64,000 nucleotides of DNA, taken from NCBI GenBank assembly GCA_035041965.1, contig JAPYMA010000903.1, positions 35,379 through 99,378 of the forward strand, read 5' to 3'. Each line of letters opens with the position of its first letter. Position 1 is the stretch's first letter. The notes beneath the pieces were generated by a model. That model ran no database searches. It saw only the letters and a list, made by a program, of their open reading frames with translations, and was not told the DNA's origin. The position numbers were made by a program, and so were the translations under genes. Shown piece by piece: positions 1 to 13,695 of the stretch. This stretch comes from Anisakis pegreffii (taxonomy: Eukaryota; Nematoda; Chromadorea; Rhabditida; Anisakidae).

Positions 1-882
1 TAATCAAAATGAATCTGAACTACTTGAATTACTACTTTAATCAAAGTGAATCTGAAATTGAATCGCATGTTATTATTGTAAAGATGATTGATAGAGAGAC
101 AGGGTTTTTACAATATATCATTGCTTGATGATTATTTGATATAATCAGAATGTGCTTACTCTCTAAAGTAATATCACCAAGGGGCGGAAATAAGATATGA
201 TATGGTATTTACAGAAATGGGAATGAATAAACGAGGAGATTGATACGATAGATGAGAACTGCGATAGCATTCAGTCGAAGCAGCAATATGTAATATGATA
301 TGTTCTCGATTCGATGAAAATTTACTGCGACGCGGAAAAATAGCAAATATACGGAACGGTCAATGAGAGCAGATTGATTAGAAGTGATCGCAATCGTCAA
401 AGCAAATGAAATTCTCGATGAATTACGTTGTCGAACGATTCACATTTGTATGTAAACGATATATTATTTTCACAATTCAAAAGCAAATACTTCTCGTGAA
501 TAAGCAAACGCATCACTTCACAACGAGGATAGTTATAAGTTTGCAGGAATTTTTTGACTCATTGAAAAATTCATGCGAACTTATATCTACACTGCATAAT
601 GAATCGAATCGTTGCACTGGTGCCTGTCTGATCATTTTCATTCAACACACGATTCACTCACTCATCATATTCGCCTGAGCAATTCATTCTACTCGAAAAA
701 AAATCACGCACATTCCTACAATTTCAATGATCAAAGAACTTAGTACAGTACTATTCATCCTCTCATCCCCATTCGAGTAACACTACAAACAATCATCCAA
801 TTCCAATAATAATTATAATTCAATATCTCGTCCCACCAAAATCTCCGTTAGAAATTTGATCGTAATTATGATAATAACGCAC
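1..882. other. AT-rich stretch, no gene resolved
   Basis: No exon with convincing codon content and splice sites was found here. The last exon I can follow of the minus-strand gene to the right ends at a GTGCGT donor at 882, so further 3' exons of that gene should lie in this stretch or beyond the left edge. Confidence 0.4.
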
Positions 883-3800
883 CATCTTGTGCCATTTCGT
901 AAGAGCACAAATTTCAGCATTATTAGACTGATCTGGAATATTCCTCAGTGGATCCGCATCACTGAACGACCGCACGATACGACTCGGTGATACATCACTA
1001 CGCATCTGAGCGATTTTATTTCATTGAGAAAAACATTAAATGAGGTCGATACATTCAGTTTGAGCAACAGCTAATCGTTCTAATCCATAGGCATCGCGAT
1101 ATTGAAAGACTGTTTAATGTATAAAGTTTGATGAGTTCAGAGGTAAAGAGTACGGTACCTGTGCATTGGAAAGATTTGCACTGATCATTGGACGTCTATC
1201 ATCAACATTCACCTGCTGATTGTTGAATAGATCGGATGTTGATTTTAAGGCTGGACGATTAAATGAATTGTGGTTGAGTGAGGACGAATACGATCGGTCG
1301 GATTGGGACTGACTGCATAAACATTCGACGGTGCTCGATTTGGAGATGGTGTTCGAGCTGATTGACCTTTGCGATGTTTCATATTGAGGAACGACAGTGG
1401 ACAGCTGTTTGGGTTCACGTTTGAAACGACGGGTTGGAAATAAATCGCGGAGTTTTGAAAGAGAGGTTATGAAAGGACGACGAGGGGAAGGGGACCGATG
1501 TGACGACGACGACGGCTGTTGCTTTGACGGTGAAACTGTTAAGACAACTGCTGAGACCTTTTGAACATTCCGATTCGACAATCCCGCACACATTTCGATG
1601 TTTTTGGTGCACTCGATCAAGGAGCTGACACTTTTGACTCGTCGATGACGTTGAGGCTGAAAATTGATTGTTTCGATGGGTGTGATTCGAAAGGTTGTGA
1701 ATGAAAACCGAATTTCATGCTTGTAACACATGACAACTCAAAATGTTTCATATGAATATATAAAGTTTGATAAGTTCACATGCAATTCTCACAATTTAGA
1801 AGCCGATATTAATTAGCCTTTTATGTGCTACACAGTTCGACTCTGTTCCATTGTGAAGGTGCGTCAAAATGAAGCTCACTCTTAACAATACAAAATGCGA
1901 GGCTATATAACAATCAAGTACCATATACAAGCTTCAATAAGCTTAAACAACAAATATGATAATTAACGTGTATCTCACTTCAACAAGAACCACATCACGT
2001 CCTTCACCACTGAATTGATCAGTGGTTGATTGTTTGCCACTGCCTAGTGGAGTCGACTCATTTGTCACATCTCTGTTTATTTGATTTGCAACCCCACCCA
2101 ATTCTCCGGTATATTGCTTGCAGATGTTGTTTTCGTTTCTATGAGAACTTAACGACGGACTAGTCTTATCAACTTTACAGAATGCCGTTATCTGCTCATT
2201 GACGTTATTGATATTTTGCATCGATTTACTTATACCATCAATATTTTTGCGATCACTTGAATGGCAAGTATTTATTGGAATTGTTAGTGAATTATCAGTG
2301 CTTTTATTAGACTGATAGGTGGTTGTTGTTGACGCAGAATCGAGATTATTCAGATCGAATCGGCTCGATGGGAGTGATTCGATTTCTGCGAGAACTTGAG
2401 AGGTCCATCTGAAGATCATCAACGATAATTGATCATTTTATTTAAATCAGTGAATGTATTTATTGATTTCAAAAAGAATTTTATCATTCGAATATTTTTG
2501 CGTTTTTCAATCGGAAGATAGCTTCGAAGATGGGGGAGATAGGACCAGAACGCTGTCACAATTAGAATATACAAAATACTCTCAACAAAACGAAGATACT
2601 TCCAATGAGATGTACAACGAATAATACCTCTTGACAGAATTCTGTTGTGTGAAATCGATCATAGTCCCATTCAAGTCTCGAAATGAGAACGCTCTCCTCA
2701 CTTTAACACCACTCTCTTTGCAACTCACATTTCGATCACTACAACTCAATATAATTATTGAGCAATATTTCACTTACCAATTCGACTACGATTGTTGTAA
2801 ATACAATAAAAGCATTAAACTAAACTTTCAAATGCTACAAACCAATTTGATGGGTTGATAAGTTGAGATCGTTCCACAACTGAACCCAATCGCGCCGTTG
2901 CTGCACGACGATGCACCTTTCGCGCTGTTGGTCCTAGAGCTAATATTTATTGTTGTTTTCAACGGTATTCTCATAATCACTCATTCAACACGCACTGATG
3001 TCAGTATTTGGCAAATATGCAACATTTTAGACTAAACACTCAATGATGAGTTGTATGGCGCTGTTTCAACAGTTAAGCGGGTAGCAACCGATAGCAGAAA
3101 TATATCGAAAAATAATGTTCATTTCATATCGATACGTTGATGGTCATATATAAGCAATGGATGATGGCCACCGTGAAGAAACAACACATTTTCAAATGAT
3201 TATCGGCAGGTTATCATTGAGAACGCCTAGACTTAACTGAATCGATTGTGCAGTCTATCATTTGGATAAATTGTATGGGATGCATCGTTAAGAACGTATC
3301 AACTCTTCTAATGCATGCTGAATTCAAAATAAAAGGCAAATGAAAAAGAGTCATCGAGATAAATACAAACCTCTTGATGCGAATGTTCGTTGAGAATTTG
3401 GTGCATTAAGAGTGCATTTAGTTAGTGGCGATACTGAATTATCAGAACGCAAATTCATGTTATGATAGCGAGGTAATTGAAGATCATTCTTGTCAACTGA
3501 CGAACTGCTTGCGAGTGCTTCGTCTTCTGAATAATCACTCAGACGATTATGAGAGGTGACCGTAGAGATCAATTTCTGTAATAGAGCAGAAGATAAGTCG
3601 ACAGAATTCAGTGATATCAAATCAAATCAAGCCTAGAACCTAACACAATCCTTTTCTCTACGCATATCCTCATCAGTCCAGAACTGCTGAGAAAATTAGA
3701 GGAAAGAAAATACAGAATGACAACTGAATTATTGAGTCATTGTTAAATGTATTATGATGCAATTCAATTGTGCTGATTATATGATGCACTTCAATGCAAT

Positions 3801-5701
3801 AGTCAGGAATACTCAAGTGAAAAATATATCTGAGTGTAGAACATAATTGATGTGAAGTGGTACTTTATTGAGACACGACTTATTAGTGGTAGAAGTGCTC
3901 GGTTTTTCTTGATCAGAGCTGGTCGTCATTGAGTCATTATACAGATGATTTATTAATGAAGTTGATTTCGAGAATAATTTCGTTGAATTGCTGCGCTTGT
4001 TACGTTTTTGACGATGTTTGTAACGTTTGCGACGTGGGATCGGATTATCTTCTGAAATTGATTTGAACAAGTCGTTTGATCTGATCGCAGATCGAAAAAT
4101 TTACGCATAAAAGAAGGGTGATTATGCGGTTCAGATTGTAAATTTTCATGTTTTGATAAGTTTTCAGCTAGTTATTAAACTTTGATAAGTTTAATAACTA
4201 GCTAAAAAACACTTCTTGGTGTTAGAAGTGCTCGGTTTTTCTTGATCAGAGCTCATAGAGTCATTATATAGGTGATTTAATTAATGTCAGCTTGCTGAAC
4301 TACATAATTAGGCAGAAAGATTCGGAGTCTGACGAAAGTACATCTGAGATGACTTAAAACTGGTTTCGTGAATCATCCTGACACGACATCTGATTCATGA
4401 ATTAATATGGTCAGGTCTACATTAATATGGTCTTTGTGACTACATTCTTCATGGAGATAAGCACAACGCCAATGTACCACTATAACGGAGGTTAACAGAA
4501 TGTCACTTTGCCATTATTCTCTACAGAATTGGAATGGTATTTCTCAACAATATCACCCATCAGTGACGGAAATGGAATGTGGATGGTAATTTCTGAAAAA
4601 TACAATCAACTGCTCGAAAATTTCCCCCTGTTTTCTCACTCGTTCTGAAAACGAATACTGACTGTTGCTACAGTCAGATGGATAAGAGGCGATTCGGGCT
4701 TGATCGTGACCCAGAACAATTAGCAGGAACAAGAGGAGAAAGACTGCAATCTAGTGAAGTTGAAACTTTACCAAAAACGTTAATCGCGAAAAGGGAAACA
4801 CTCGTTCGTGAATCGTCTTTCGAACCGATAACACTTCTTTTTTGATCGCGATTCACACCACTGCGAAATGATCGTAATTCTACGGCCGACTTACGACGTC
4901 GAATTGCTGTTTGCGGTTCGTTCAGTGAGATGTGATGAGTATGGCCGTTGTCGTTCGTTGTGTTAACGCTACAAGTGAAATCCATTATTCATATTCATTG
5001 CTCCTTTGAATTATCAGATACATATTCGGAATGCTGCAATCAAAAAACTCACTGAACAGACAAATGGATATAATTGCGTATAACAGGTATCTAACGATAT
5101 CCGTGCTCAAATAACGAAGAATTTCAAGTAATCAAAAATGATTATTCATCAAAAAGAGTGGCCAATTGAATAGAGTAATTATCATAGAATAAATGACAGC
5201 ATGAGATATCTAACTTCGAATTGTCAGAATGGTTGTTATGAAAACCGATTGATTCGAGTTCGTGATAACTTCTTGAAATTACTTCCTGAAATATCATCTA
5301 ATAGAATCGATGTTCTAGCTGATGTTTCATCCAGACACTGGCCACACTCGATTGAGAGTGGTTAGAATACTAACTTGATCAAAAATCGGAGATATGAAAG
5401 CAATCCAATTGAAATAATTTAACACACGTGATATTCACTGGTGATGATTAATGATACAAAAAACTTCTCCATTCTGATCAAAACCATGGAATAATGATCA
5501 ACGGCAATTAACATTTGAAAAGTTAGATGATTTTGATAACAAGTTTTGAACAGCAATTTTAAATTTCGAATGAAGTTTTTCCTTCATTGAGGATGTTTCA
5601 TGAAGGACGGCGATGAATAATTCGAATATTTCGAGGGGATTAATACGGAGTTCACAATGCTGATCGTGTTGTAAATGAAAACTTGGAATAGTTTCTTTCA
5701 T
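883..5701 (-). CDS. unidentified Ser/Arg-rich protein, ten exons, probably partial at its 3' end
   Basis: Exons, 5' to 3': 5513-5701, 5246-5346, 4772-4968, 3864-4051, 3371-3575, 2843-2933, 2628-2738, 1979-2408, 1159-1656, 883-1005. Every junction has GT/AG and matching phase (2133 coding bases, 711 codons). The first exon is helical and hydrophobic (NPLEIFELFIAVLHETSS...); the rest is low-complexity, rich in Ser, Thr, Asn and Arg, with basic phospho-site-like motifs such as RRRKSAVELRSFRSG, VRRAFSFRDL and SPSRIVRSFSD. It looks like the disordered region of a signalling or scaffold protein, but I do not recognise the family and assign no function. The ATG at 5701 follows an in-frame TAA and lies 13 bp from a transposon end at 5714; an alternative is an acceptor after 5660 with the true start further upstream. 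No stop codon was reached, so the 3' end is open. The mutually compatible phases argue for one functional gene. Confidence 0.65.
3888..4288. repeat. duplicated exon fragment (3888-3962 and 4221-4288)
   Basis: A ~70-bp segment of the exon at 3864-4051 recurs about 330 bp away in the neighbouring intron. Both copies share AGAAGTGCTCGG, then TTTTTCTTGATCAGAGCT, then GAGTCATTATA; the intronic copy lacks about 6 bp and has several substitutions. Seen directly in the sequence. Confidence 0.85.
4166..4203. repeat. perfect 15-bp inverted repeat, 8-nt loop
   Basis: The left arm 4166-4180 (AGCTAGTTATTAAAC) is exactly complementary to the right arm 4189-4203, with loop TTTGATAA. It lies immediately beside the intronic copy of the duplicated exon fragment. 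It could be a foldback insertion scar or a structured intronic RNA. Confidence 0.9.
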
Positions 5702-5713
5702 GATGTGTTACAA

Positions 5714-6570
5714 CAGTGGTTCTCATATTCGGGTGCTCCATTACCTTGATGATCTGGCAGGCCACCATCACCCCCCCCCCCTTATTAGATATGGGAATCG
5801 CACATATTATGTTCAGATGACCGTTACGTTCAATCTTATTAGCACTTCCACGATTGTAATCGACATCGTTGGGTCTTCTCTTACTATTAGACCGTTGTGT
5901 TCATCATTGTCAGTACTCCAATCGAATATGATTGCATTAAATGCTGTTGTCTATGACAAGCTCACTTCAAACTGATTCAGGTGAATTCTCATTCTTTTCA
6001 GACGTGTTCTATTCACTCTCATAGCTATTGCATGCGAATATCGTTCTCTTGATGAGTTTCTCTCATTCACTTCGTCTCATTTCACTTCACAGTTCGAATC
6101 AGCTTCTTATTCTGTAGCAAATACTATTTACTGGGTATGTTAACGAGTGTTGATGGCCGAAATCAACAATACATCAATCGAATATTATTGCTCAACAACG
6201 TTCAACGGTCAAATGATCAATTATAGAGTGTGTTTGATAGAATGAGAATTTGACTTCAATTGTTGAGTGGAATGAATGAGAAATTAGCAAAAGAGAACAC
6301 TTCTGCTGATAAAAGTTATGAGAGTAATTATAGCAGCAAGGAAAAGAATGAAAACCTTGTTAAAACGTATATAAACCCTGTTAGATGAAGAGCGTTATCA
6401 TCAACTAACCGCATTTACATATTCGAATTAAGAAACACCATCACAATGACGTTCTATCATAACATAGAATACTAATTTCCCGACCTCCCCCTCCCCTCCC
6501 CCCACCATCACTTCTTGACACTTCCAAATTACCCAAATTAGGTAATTTCACCCCCCTATGAGAACCACCG
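5714..6570. mobile_element. hAT-like non-autonomous element (MITE)
   Basis: The left end is CAGTGGTTCTCATA at 5714. The right end, read on the opposite strand, is CGGTGGTTCTCATA ending at 6570. CAGTGGTTCTCA-type termini are typical of hAT elements. The flanking octamers TGTTACAA (5706-5713) and TGCCAGAA (6571-6578) match at 5 of 8 positions, a plausible decayed 8-bp target duplication. A C-run follows the left terminus at 5769, as in the related end at 60299. No transposase frame is visible. It separates the start codon at 5701 from the DNA that once flanked it. Confidence 0.6.
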
Positions 6571-9500
6571 TGCCAGAAGAAATGAACGGAACAAGTACAA
6601 GATGAACCAAAAGAGTTTGTTAAATGCAAGCAATTCAGGTAATGAGTTAGGTTTAGGTGATTTTATTTCATTGAGGTATTTTAATCACTGTCAAATAACA
6701 AAACTGCGATGAATACAATGAAATGGTGTTGATTTATTGGGCATAAGAATAAGAGGTTAATGCAGTGCAAACATGCAAGATTGAACCAACGATCTACGCT
6801 GTCATGTTCAAACAGCTTAAATTATGTTTATTTGTGGATAGCAAGAGATTGATAACTTGAGATAATCGAGTCTGCATACAATAAAATCAAATTATATTAA
6901 CACACCTGAAGAACATAAACAAACATGAAAATATCCAAAAACTAAACATTTCCCAACCCAAAAACACTACACAAGAACAGATATTATTCCATGAACAGTG
7001 TTCCTCCGTTTGTCATTTCTAACGTGAGTAATCGAAATAGTCGAATGAAGAAACGATTACTGCATCACAAATCATTGGTCATAACGCACTTCCACATCAA
7101 TGTGCGTAACTAAGACCTTTCGCCTACTGAACGACGCGGTTGGATAGAAGCCTTAATCTATGAAATTGATCACTCAGTTTCATTAGCCTATAGACCAACG
7201 GTCCAATGGGTCAAAAATGCAACACTGCAAATGTCCGATCACGTCATCATACTAACTGCCTAATTCTAGACAAGTTGCAACAAAAGTATAAACTTCTGAT
7301 CACTTCATCTATTGATGAGTACCTTTTCCATCCAATCTCATCACATACTGCGCAATCCGATCTGACTTAAAACTGCTAATACAAAAACTAGCTGTATCAA
7401 TGACAACTAATCAGAATGATCCAACCAGAGATATATACGTCGAGTTCCGCCTCCGAAACAGGATGAGTTTCGAAAGATATACAATATACTTTTCTGGTAG
7501 GAGAAGATATATGAAAAAAATGGCATGCGCGGTGAGATAAACAATCTACACAATAGGATGAGGCAAGCAATATGAATGAGTAAAAGAAGAGCTGACGAAC
7601 AATTCGGAGCGATTGGTGACTCAACAAATGACCAAGTAAAGACCAGTACTGATAAGCAACTCCAAACACTAGTGAGAATTAACAAACGCGCTCTAGTGAA
7701 ATAGTCATACAATAATTGCTATATTATCAAAATATTTCAATGGCGCCAATCAGAAGTCAGTCGCGATGACGTATAACAGTCGCTCGATTATTTTCATGTA
7801 TACACGCTCGAACGGGATTCGAGAGAAATGTTTATTTAAAATGAAAATAAATATGACTGATGCTATCTCTCATCCGTTTATGCAGAATAATTTTTCTTTT
7901 AAATTTATTCATTTTTATATTTCACACTACTCATTCACTTCATTGCTAGCATAAAATGTCATCACCTCATAAAACTACCATTGCATTCCATCAGACTTTC
8001 AACAAAAACGACCTTCATTTTGAATTGCCTTCTTCGATTAGTACCATAAAATATGCTTATAGTACAATACAATAAATTGCCTGCAAAGGATAAATTCGTG
8101 AGTTTTTCATGCGATAATGACGACGGTAATGATATCAAAACGCAACCTAATTAGCTGCACTTTCCAAAGGTAGAAGGCGGGTGCTTTGGAGAGAGCAAAT
8201 CAAAATCGATCTAAAACCTGATGAGTTCGATAAGATAGTCGAAGTGGTCACGTCAGATTATGGTCGAAGAAGCATCAACACCACACGAAATAGTCCAAAT
8301 TAGATAAAATCTGTGAGTATGATAGCTGACGATTGGACTAAGAGGCTGGATATGTGGAAACACCACGATAGCGAGGATGTACATTAGTGAAGTCGCCTTA
8401 GTGACACTATGCAGTAGGTAATTTCCAAAGCGTCATTGATCAGTTATCAAGAGATTAATATAGCATTTTTGGACTCAAATGCTTTCACGAGTTGAACAAC
8501 TGACTTGATAACAATGACTTTATCGAATGCCTCATAAACAACCCGTACTAAAATATCGCAACTTTCCTAAGCCAAATCTCTTACATTTATCGCTGCTTGC
8601 AGATCACACAAATAATATAAATATATTTACAAATTCATCGTGCACACACTACTGCATACCACATCATAAGTACACAAATCGCATAATCTCTAGAATTAAC
8701 GCCATAAATAGACCAGAATTGAATTGAACAGTTGTATACACTTCGTGGATGATAGAGTTCTCTTAAAAGAGTCTGCTCGAATCACGTAAGAGGATTATTG
8801 CTAAAATGAGTGTGAAGAACGCTGGATAGTGGTATGCGAAAAATGTGATGTGATTGCAACAACCGGATTGAGAGAAGAGTTTAGGAAGTAAGATGAAGAT
8901 AGCTGCGGACGTCTTAACTCCGAGAAAAAAATTTCCTAGATGTTATGTGCAGTGAACAGTTACTTGCCCAATCCTGAATTACCACTACTCTTCGAAAAAA
9001 TTCAACAATCGAAAGATCACTGCGACGATCTGAACGATCAAAAAAACCTATCTATCAAATATCAATGGATAACGAACCTGTGCTTCCTTCAAGTAATATT
9101 CAGCTTCCCAACACGGATTTCGTGAAGCTCTTCGACTCATTTTCACGCTTGCCGCAACTCAACCGCTTTCAGTACCAAAATGATACTTCCTGAAAAGAAC
9201 ATTCGAATTAATTTAATCGAAATTCAGCCGAAACTCTACCAAAAAAAGCAATCTTGAACGGCCGTCAGAAAAAATGATCCATTCCACCTTCCACCTGAGA
9301 AGTGCTCATGTTCGCGCATATTCATGCTAATTTGATGTTCAATAAATTAATACAAATGACGGCGCCCCGTTAATGGATGATTATAGAATTGAATCCCATC
9401 ACATATCACAGTGAACAACGTCAACTAAGAAGTAAAATGTCACAAAACAACAAAATACAATCAAAATTTCGAACATCCGCATCACTCTACTCAAAAATAT

Positions 9501-12486
9501 CATCATGTTCATAATAAATTCACAATCCAATATTCACACACATCCAGTTATAACTCAAATTCAAACAAATAGTATCAAACTAACAAAACTGATCCGTCAT
9601 TTCTCTCAATGACCTCTTAATTCCTCAGATGTTATGCAAATGCATCAATCAGCTTTTGCATTATTTCCGCAAATGACAAGTGTTTCCTTTGAATTATATC
9701 ATTATTCAAGTGTTTGAATCGATAAATAGTGCTTGAATCTATTTAAGATACGTATCAGATAATCTGCATATGCATAAACAACTAGTTCAAGTAAAACAAG
9801 ACTGTTGTTGCATATTTAAAGCAATTAACAATCTAATAATATCTGTTTGCACATCTGCTTGAGCATGTCAAGTGTAGGAGAAGAATCATGATCAAATGAT
9901 CTCCTGATGAGAGCACAGATCAGACGCATTGGCACAATGCAACATCATGGCCACTTGCGATTCAGCGCGATAAACACGCTTACAATGTTGGTGATACCGC
10001 TGAATAAAGAATAAATAAAACCAAATAGCAAATAATAGCGTATCCCACAAATAATCATAGCATTAATTCACATACTAAGCCTCGTATCTTATGCTCAATT
10101 TCAATATATTAAACAGCAATACTGACATATTATGTCGTTATCAATCTGGAACATTACAGAAGCGTAAAACCATTTGGAATGCAAGTCAAAAAACAAAAAT
10201 TAAGAAAATGAAGGATTTCTTCCGAGACGCTAGCGACGAATATAAAACTCATTAACTGAACAAGACCTAAACAAGGAGACACATTCGATAAAGATAATAG
10301 CAAGTCAACGTAAACAGTTCGAATAATTTCTGTTCAGTGAAATACCAAGAAGAACTACATTCAGCAGCGAATAAAAATATGTGTAATTTATGAAGAATGT
10401 GCCACCTTATCATCACAAACAACTATTTCTATGCAAACAACGAATAATGCGACGAACAGCATGTAAATATGAAACCAATTATTGAAATCACGTCAGCTCT
10501 TCTCATCATTACGTTCAAAATATACTTCATACAACTCTCATCTTTATTTATTCATTAATCTCAATTATTGTTTCGTCGAATAGTCGCAAAAGCGATTTAT
10601 TTATTCTACGAAACATTCGCTGTCAAGATCAATCGCATCCTTCTTCCCCGTTTCAAATGATAAACATGATCCATCTGCTGGTACGGAATCACGTAATCAA
10701 ATGCTCGTAATGAATTTGAAACAAACTTCGATCTGAATCCGGAGAAGTAATGGAATGTTTAATGCGATGGGGATCATTGCGCGAAATCACTGGAGCATTG
10801 AGCTGACTAAGAAAACAGACAACAGAAATGAGAACATTCCTCAAAGGGCGTTTTCATAAAACTGAATCACCTACACCTATACTTACGTTTCACTGTAGAA
10901 AAATGAAATGAAAAATGTGAATCTGTATACACAAACTAGCGGTTAAACATGTTTCGAGATGAATACCTTTCATCAGGACCAAGACTCACTTCAGTGACAC
11001 GAATCAGTTCAGCTGAGCAATAATGAGGATATCAGCAGTCATTCATTTATTCAACAATTACAAAAAACCAACATCTTCATCGGAATATTCAAAACATTCG
11101 GAATTGAATAGGAAAAGTAATGTGCTAAGAATATAAAACATTAGAAGGAAGTATTATGTGCAATTAATGTGACGTAAAACATAAAGTGTGTGAGAATAGT
11201 AAAGTTCCACAATTTGATTATGGCACTGAGTGAATGAATATAAATAAATATTTGCGATGTTCGTTGAGTAGAAGAGCACTCAATGATAGCACATCTTATC
11301 GCTGCATGTCATCTACTCTCCGCACAAATATCTCTTGTCTCCACATACTTTCCGTTCGAGCTACTTCAAAGAAGCACATTGCTTTTGCTATACACCACTC
11401 AATTCCACATCTCAAGGATGTTTTTTCTTCACCAAATTTGTCAACGAACGTCAACTTCACAACAAATTTATTCGATGAAACACTAAATATTGAGCCATAC
11501 TTCCACATGATCAAGCAAAAATTATCCGAAATTTATACAGCTGCAGAAAATTTTTAAATTCTCTTTTTCGGCAAGCCAATATGCGAAGAACATTTCAGTT
11601 ATTCGAAAAATTCTCAAGAAATGCATGCACGATATTACGATGAAGTGAAAAAGAATGAAAATAGAAGTAAAATGAAGTGAGATATGTAAATCTACATTGA
11701 ACAAGCAATAAAATCTGGTTACTTACCAGCAACAGAGCAAACCTTGAAAACGTCGCAAGTCTTGAAAACGTCGCAAATCATAATAGCTCTCTGAGTGGAG
11801 ATATGTGCATAGTTGAGTGCACATGTGAAAAGGATATCCGACGTTGAGAATTCACAGAAAGAGATCAATTCAGCTGGACAGATACTGTCGCACGCATTTA
11901 TAGCATGAATCGAACACCATTCTCGTTTCTCCACCAACAGCTTTATTTCGGCATCGTTTCACTTGACCAGCCAAAAGACTTGAGTGCATTGAGTAGACAA
12001 ATGAAACAAATAGTTGACTGCTATCATCTGCGTTCAATTGTTGCTTACTCTTTCACATTATTAATGCTTCATTCACTTTGTCTTATCTATCAATTCTTCA
12101 TCCTTCATCAATTCGTCTTCATTTTTTTTGCTTCATTCACATCAATCAATTTTGCTTCAATTATATATCAAACATCTTTGTGTTTCATAAGCCCCCTCAT
12201 GCATCAGTTCCTTTTGTCGTTCCTTTCATAAATCCATAAATGAAGACTAGATTAGTGTGGGATGTGCCCAACATGAAACGATAAATCAATGAAAACAATA
12301 CAGTGATGCTGTAGAATGATGGTAGCACTCATTCAGATTTCATCAACACGCTGCAGCCTTCATGATCACGACCGAGAACGTTGCAATATATTAGAGCATG
12401 TCCTTAGGCATTTCCTCTTTATAGTCATTTCCACTCATTTGCACGCTTTTGTGGGCAATGAAACCATTTGGGCACCGCACTACGAT
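6571..12486. other. gene-free AT-rich stretch
   Basis: No coding exon could be supported on either strand; open frames are short and have skewed composition without usable splice sites. A local 18-bp-period direct repeat (CTTGAAAACGTCGCAA, twice, 11743-11776) is the only clear repeat noticed. Confidence 0.4.
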
Positions 12487-13687
12487 TAGGGTTCGCAATA
12501 TCCAGACGTTTTTTTAATCCCGGGATCGATTTTTGATCCCGGAATCAAATAAATTTTGTAATATCTATGCTGGACATGTTCAAACACATTTTTACGAACC
12601 AATATGTTCATTATTAATCAGAAAGGAGTTAATTCAATAAATTATTCAAATTTATTCAATTGACTCCTTCAAATTCAAATTAATATTTCATATAATGTTG
12701 CTCATGATCATGTCGTAAGGGCATACTGCATTTTCTATGCTAAGGCATCTTGTCGTCTCGGGTCTAAGCTAATAACAGTACACTTGCATGTGAATATGAA
12801 ATTCTTGATTCTCAAACACTTATTTGCAGTGCTTCAAGTCCATTTTCTCGCAGTATTAACGTCAGGTGAATTCTGCCATTTCGGAAATTTCGATGTTTTA
12901 TGAAAGAAATGCATCGCATAAATTATATTATTTGAATTTTGAAAAAATTAGAAGTTCAGAGTTTATCTAAAAAGTGAAAAAAATCCGCATTGGATTTTCA
13001 TCGAACCATCGAGCACTTACATGTTTGATAATTTCGATCAGAGATCATGGAAATATACTTGATAGTTAAGCTTAAGGTCCTTTTGAATGGAACAATTTCT
13101 CTCACTTCGACAGTGAATTTTCACTATGAGTGGATTCACTCAAAATTAATGCGTTTCGATCGGATGAAATTGTTTCCAAATAGCGATGTGAAAAGACTTG
13201 CAGTCTTTAGAACATGCAGTTGAATTAACAGATGAAATATTGAAGCCGAATAAATCGCGTTGGAGGAAGCGACTCAAAATTTCGTTGAAATTTGTTCCTC
13301 TTGGCTCTTCTCAGAAAATGTGATTATCTCTGCTATTCTACTTAGAAATGCATCCAGTTGAGTGTGATATAAACCAATGAAGAGCAGAATAATCAGTTGA
13401 ATATTTAATGAAATGTTACGTAAAAGTTCATCGAGCTATCGTCGATCATGTATTCGTCCAATTTGCGTCTATTTCCTTAGCTATTCATTTTTGATGCAGG
13501 GCAAACAGCAAAAATGACCGCATATGAATGAGATGGGAATGATTAAGGCTTGCTTCAAGATGAGCATACTATCAAAATTCAAGCAAATTGACCTGTTTCA
13601 TCAAATCCCGAAATCCCAGGATTTTTCAAAACTTAAATCCAGGGATCGGGATCAGAACTGAAATCCTGGGATCCCGTGCAAACCCTA
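12487..13687. mobile_element. hAT-like DNA transposon relic with perfect 8-bp target duplication
   Basis: Terminal inverted repeats TAGGGTTCGCA (12487) and TGCAAACCCTA (ending 13687) bound 1201 bp. The octamer ACTACGAT occurs exactly on both sides (12479-12486 and 13688-13695), the 8-bp target-site duplication characteristic of hAT elements. Subterminal GGGATC-rich palindromic sequence is present at both ends (12520-12545; 13615-13676). No intact transposase is visible inside, so it is non-autonomous or decayed; the intact duplication suggests the insertion is not very old. Confidence 0.85.
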
Positions 13688-13695
13688 ACTACGAT

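Noticed and set aside
1022..1098. Coding-looking peptide FQYRDAYGLERLAVAQTE between two exons of the Ser/Arg-rich gene
   Set aside because: Its frame cannot be joined in phase to the preceding exon, whereas skipping it gives a consistent junction; an alternative exon is not excluded.
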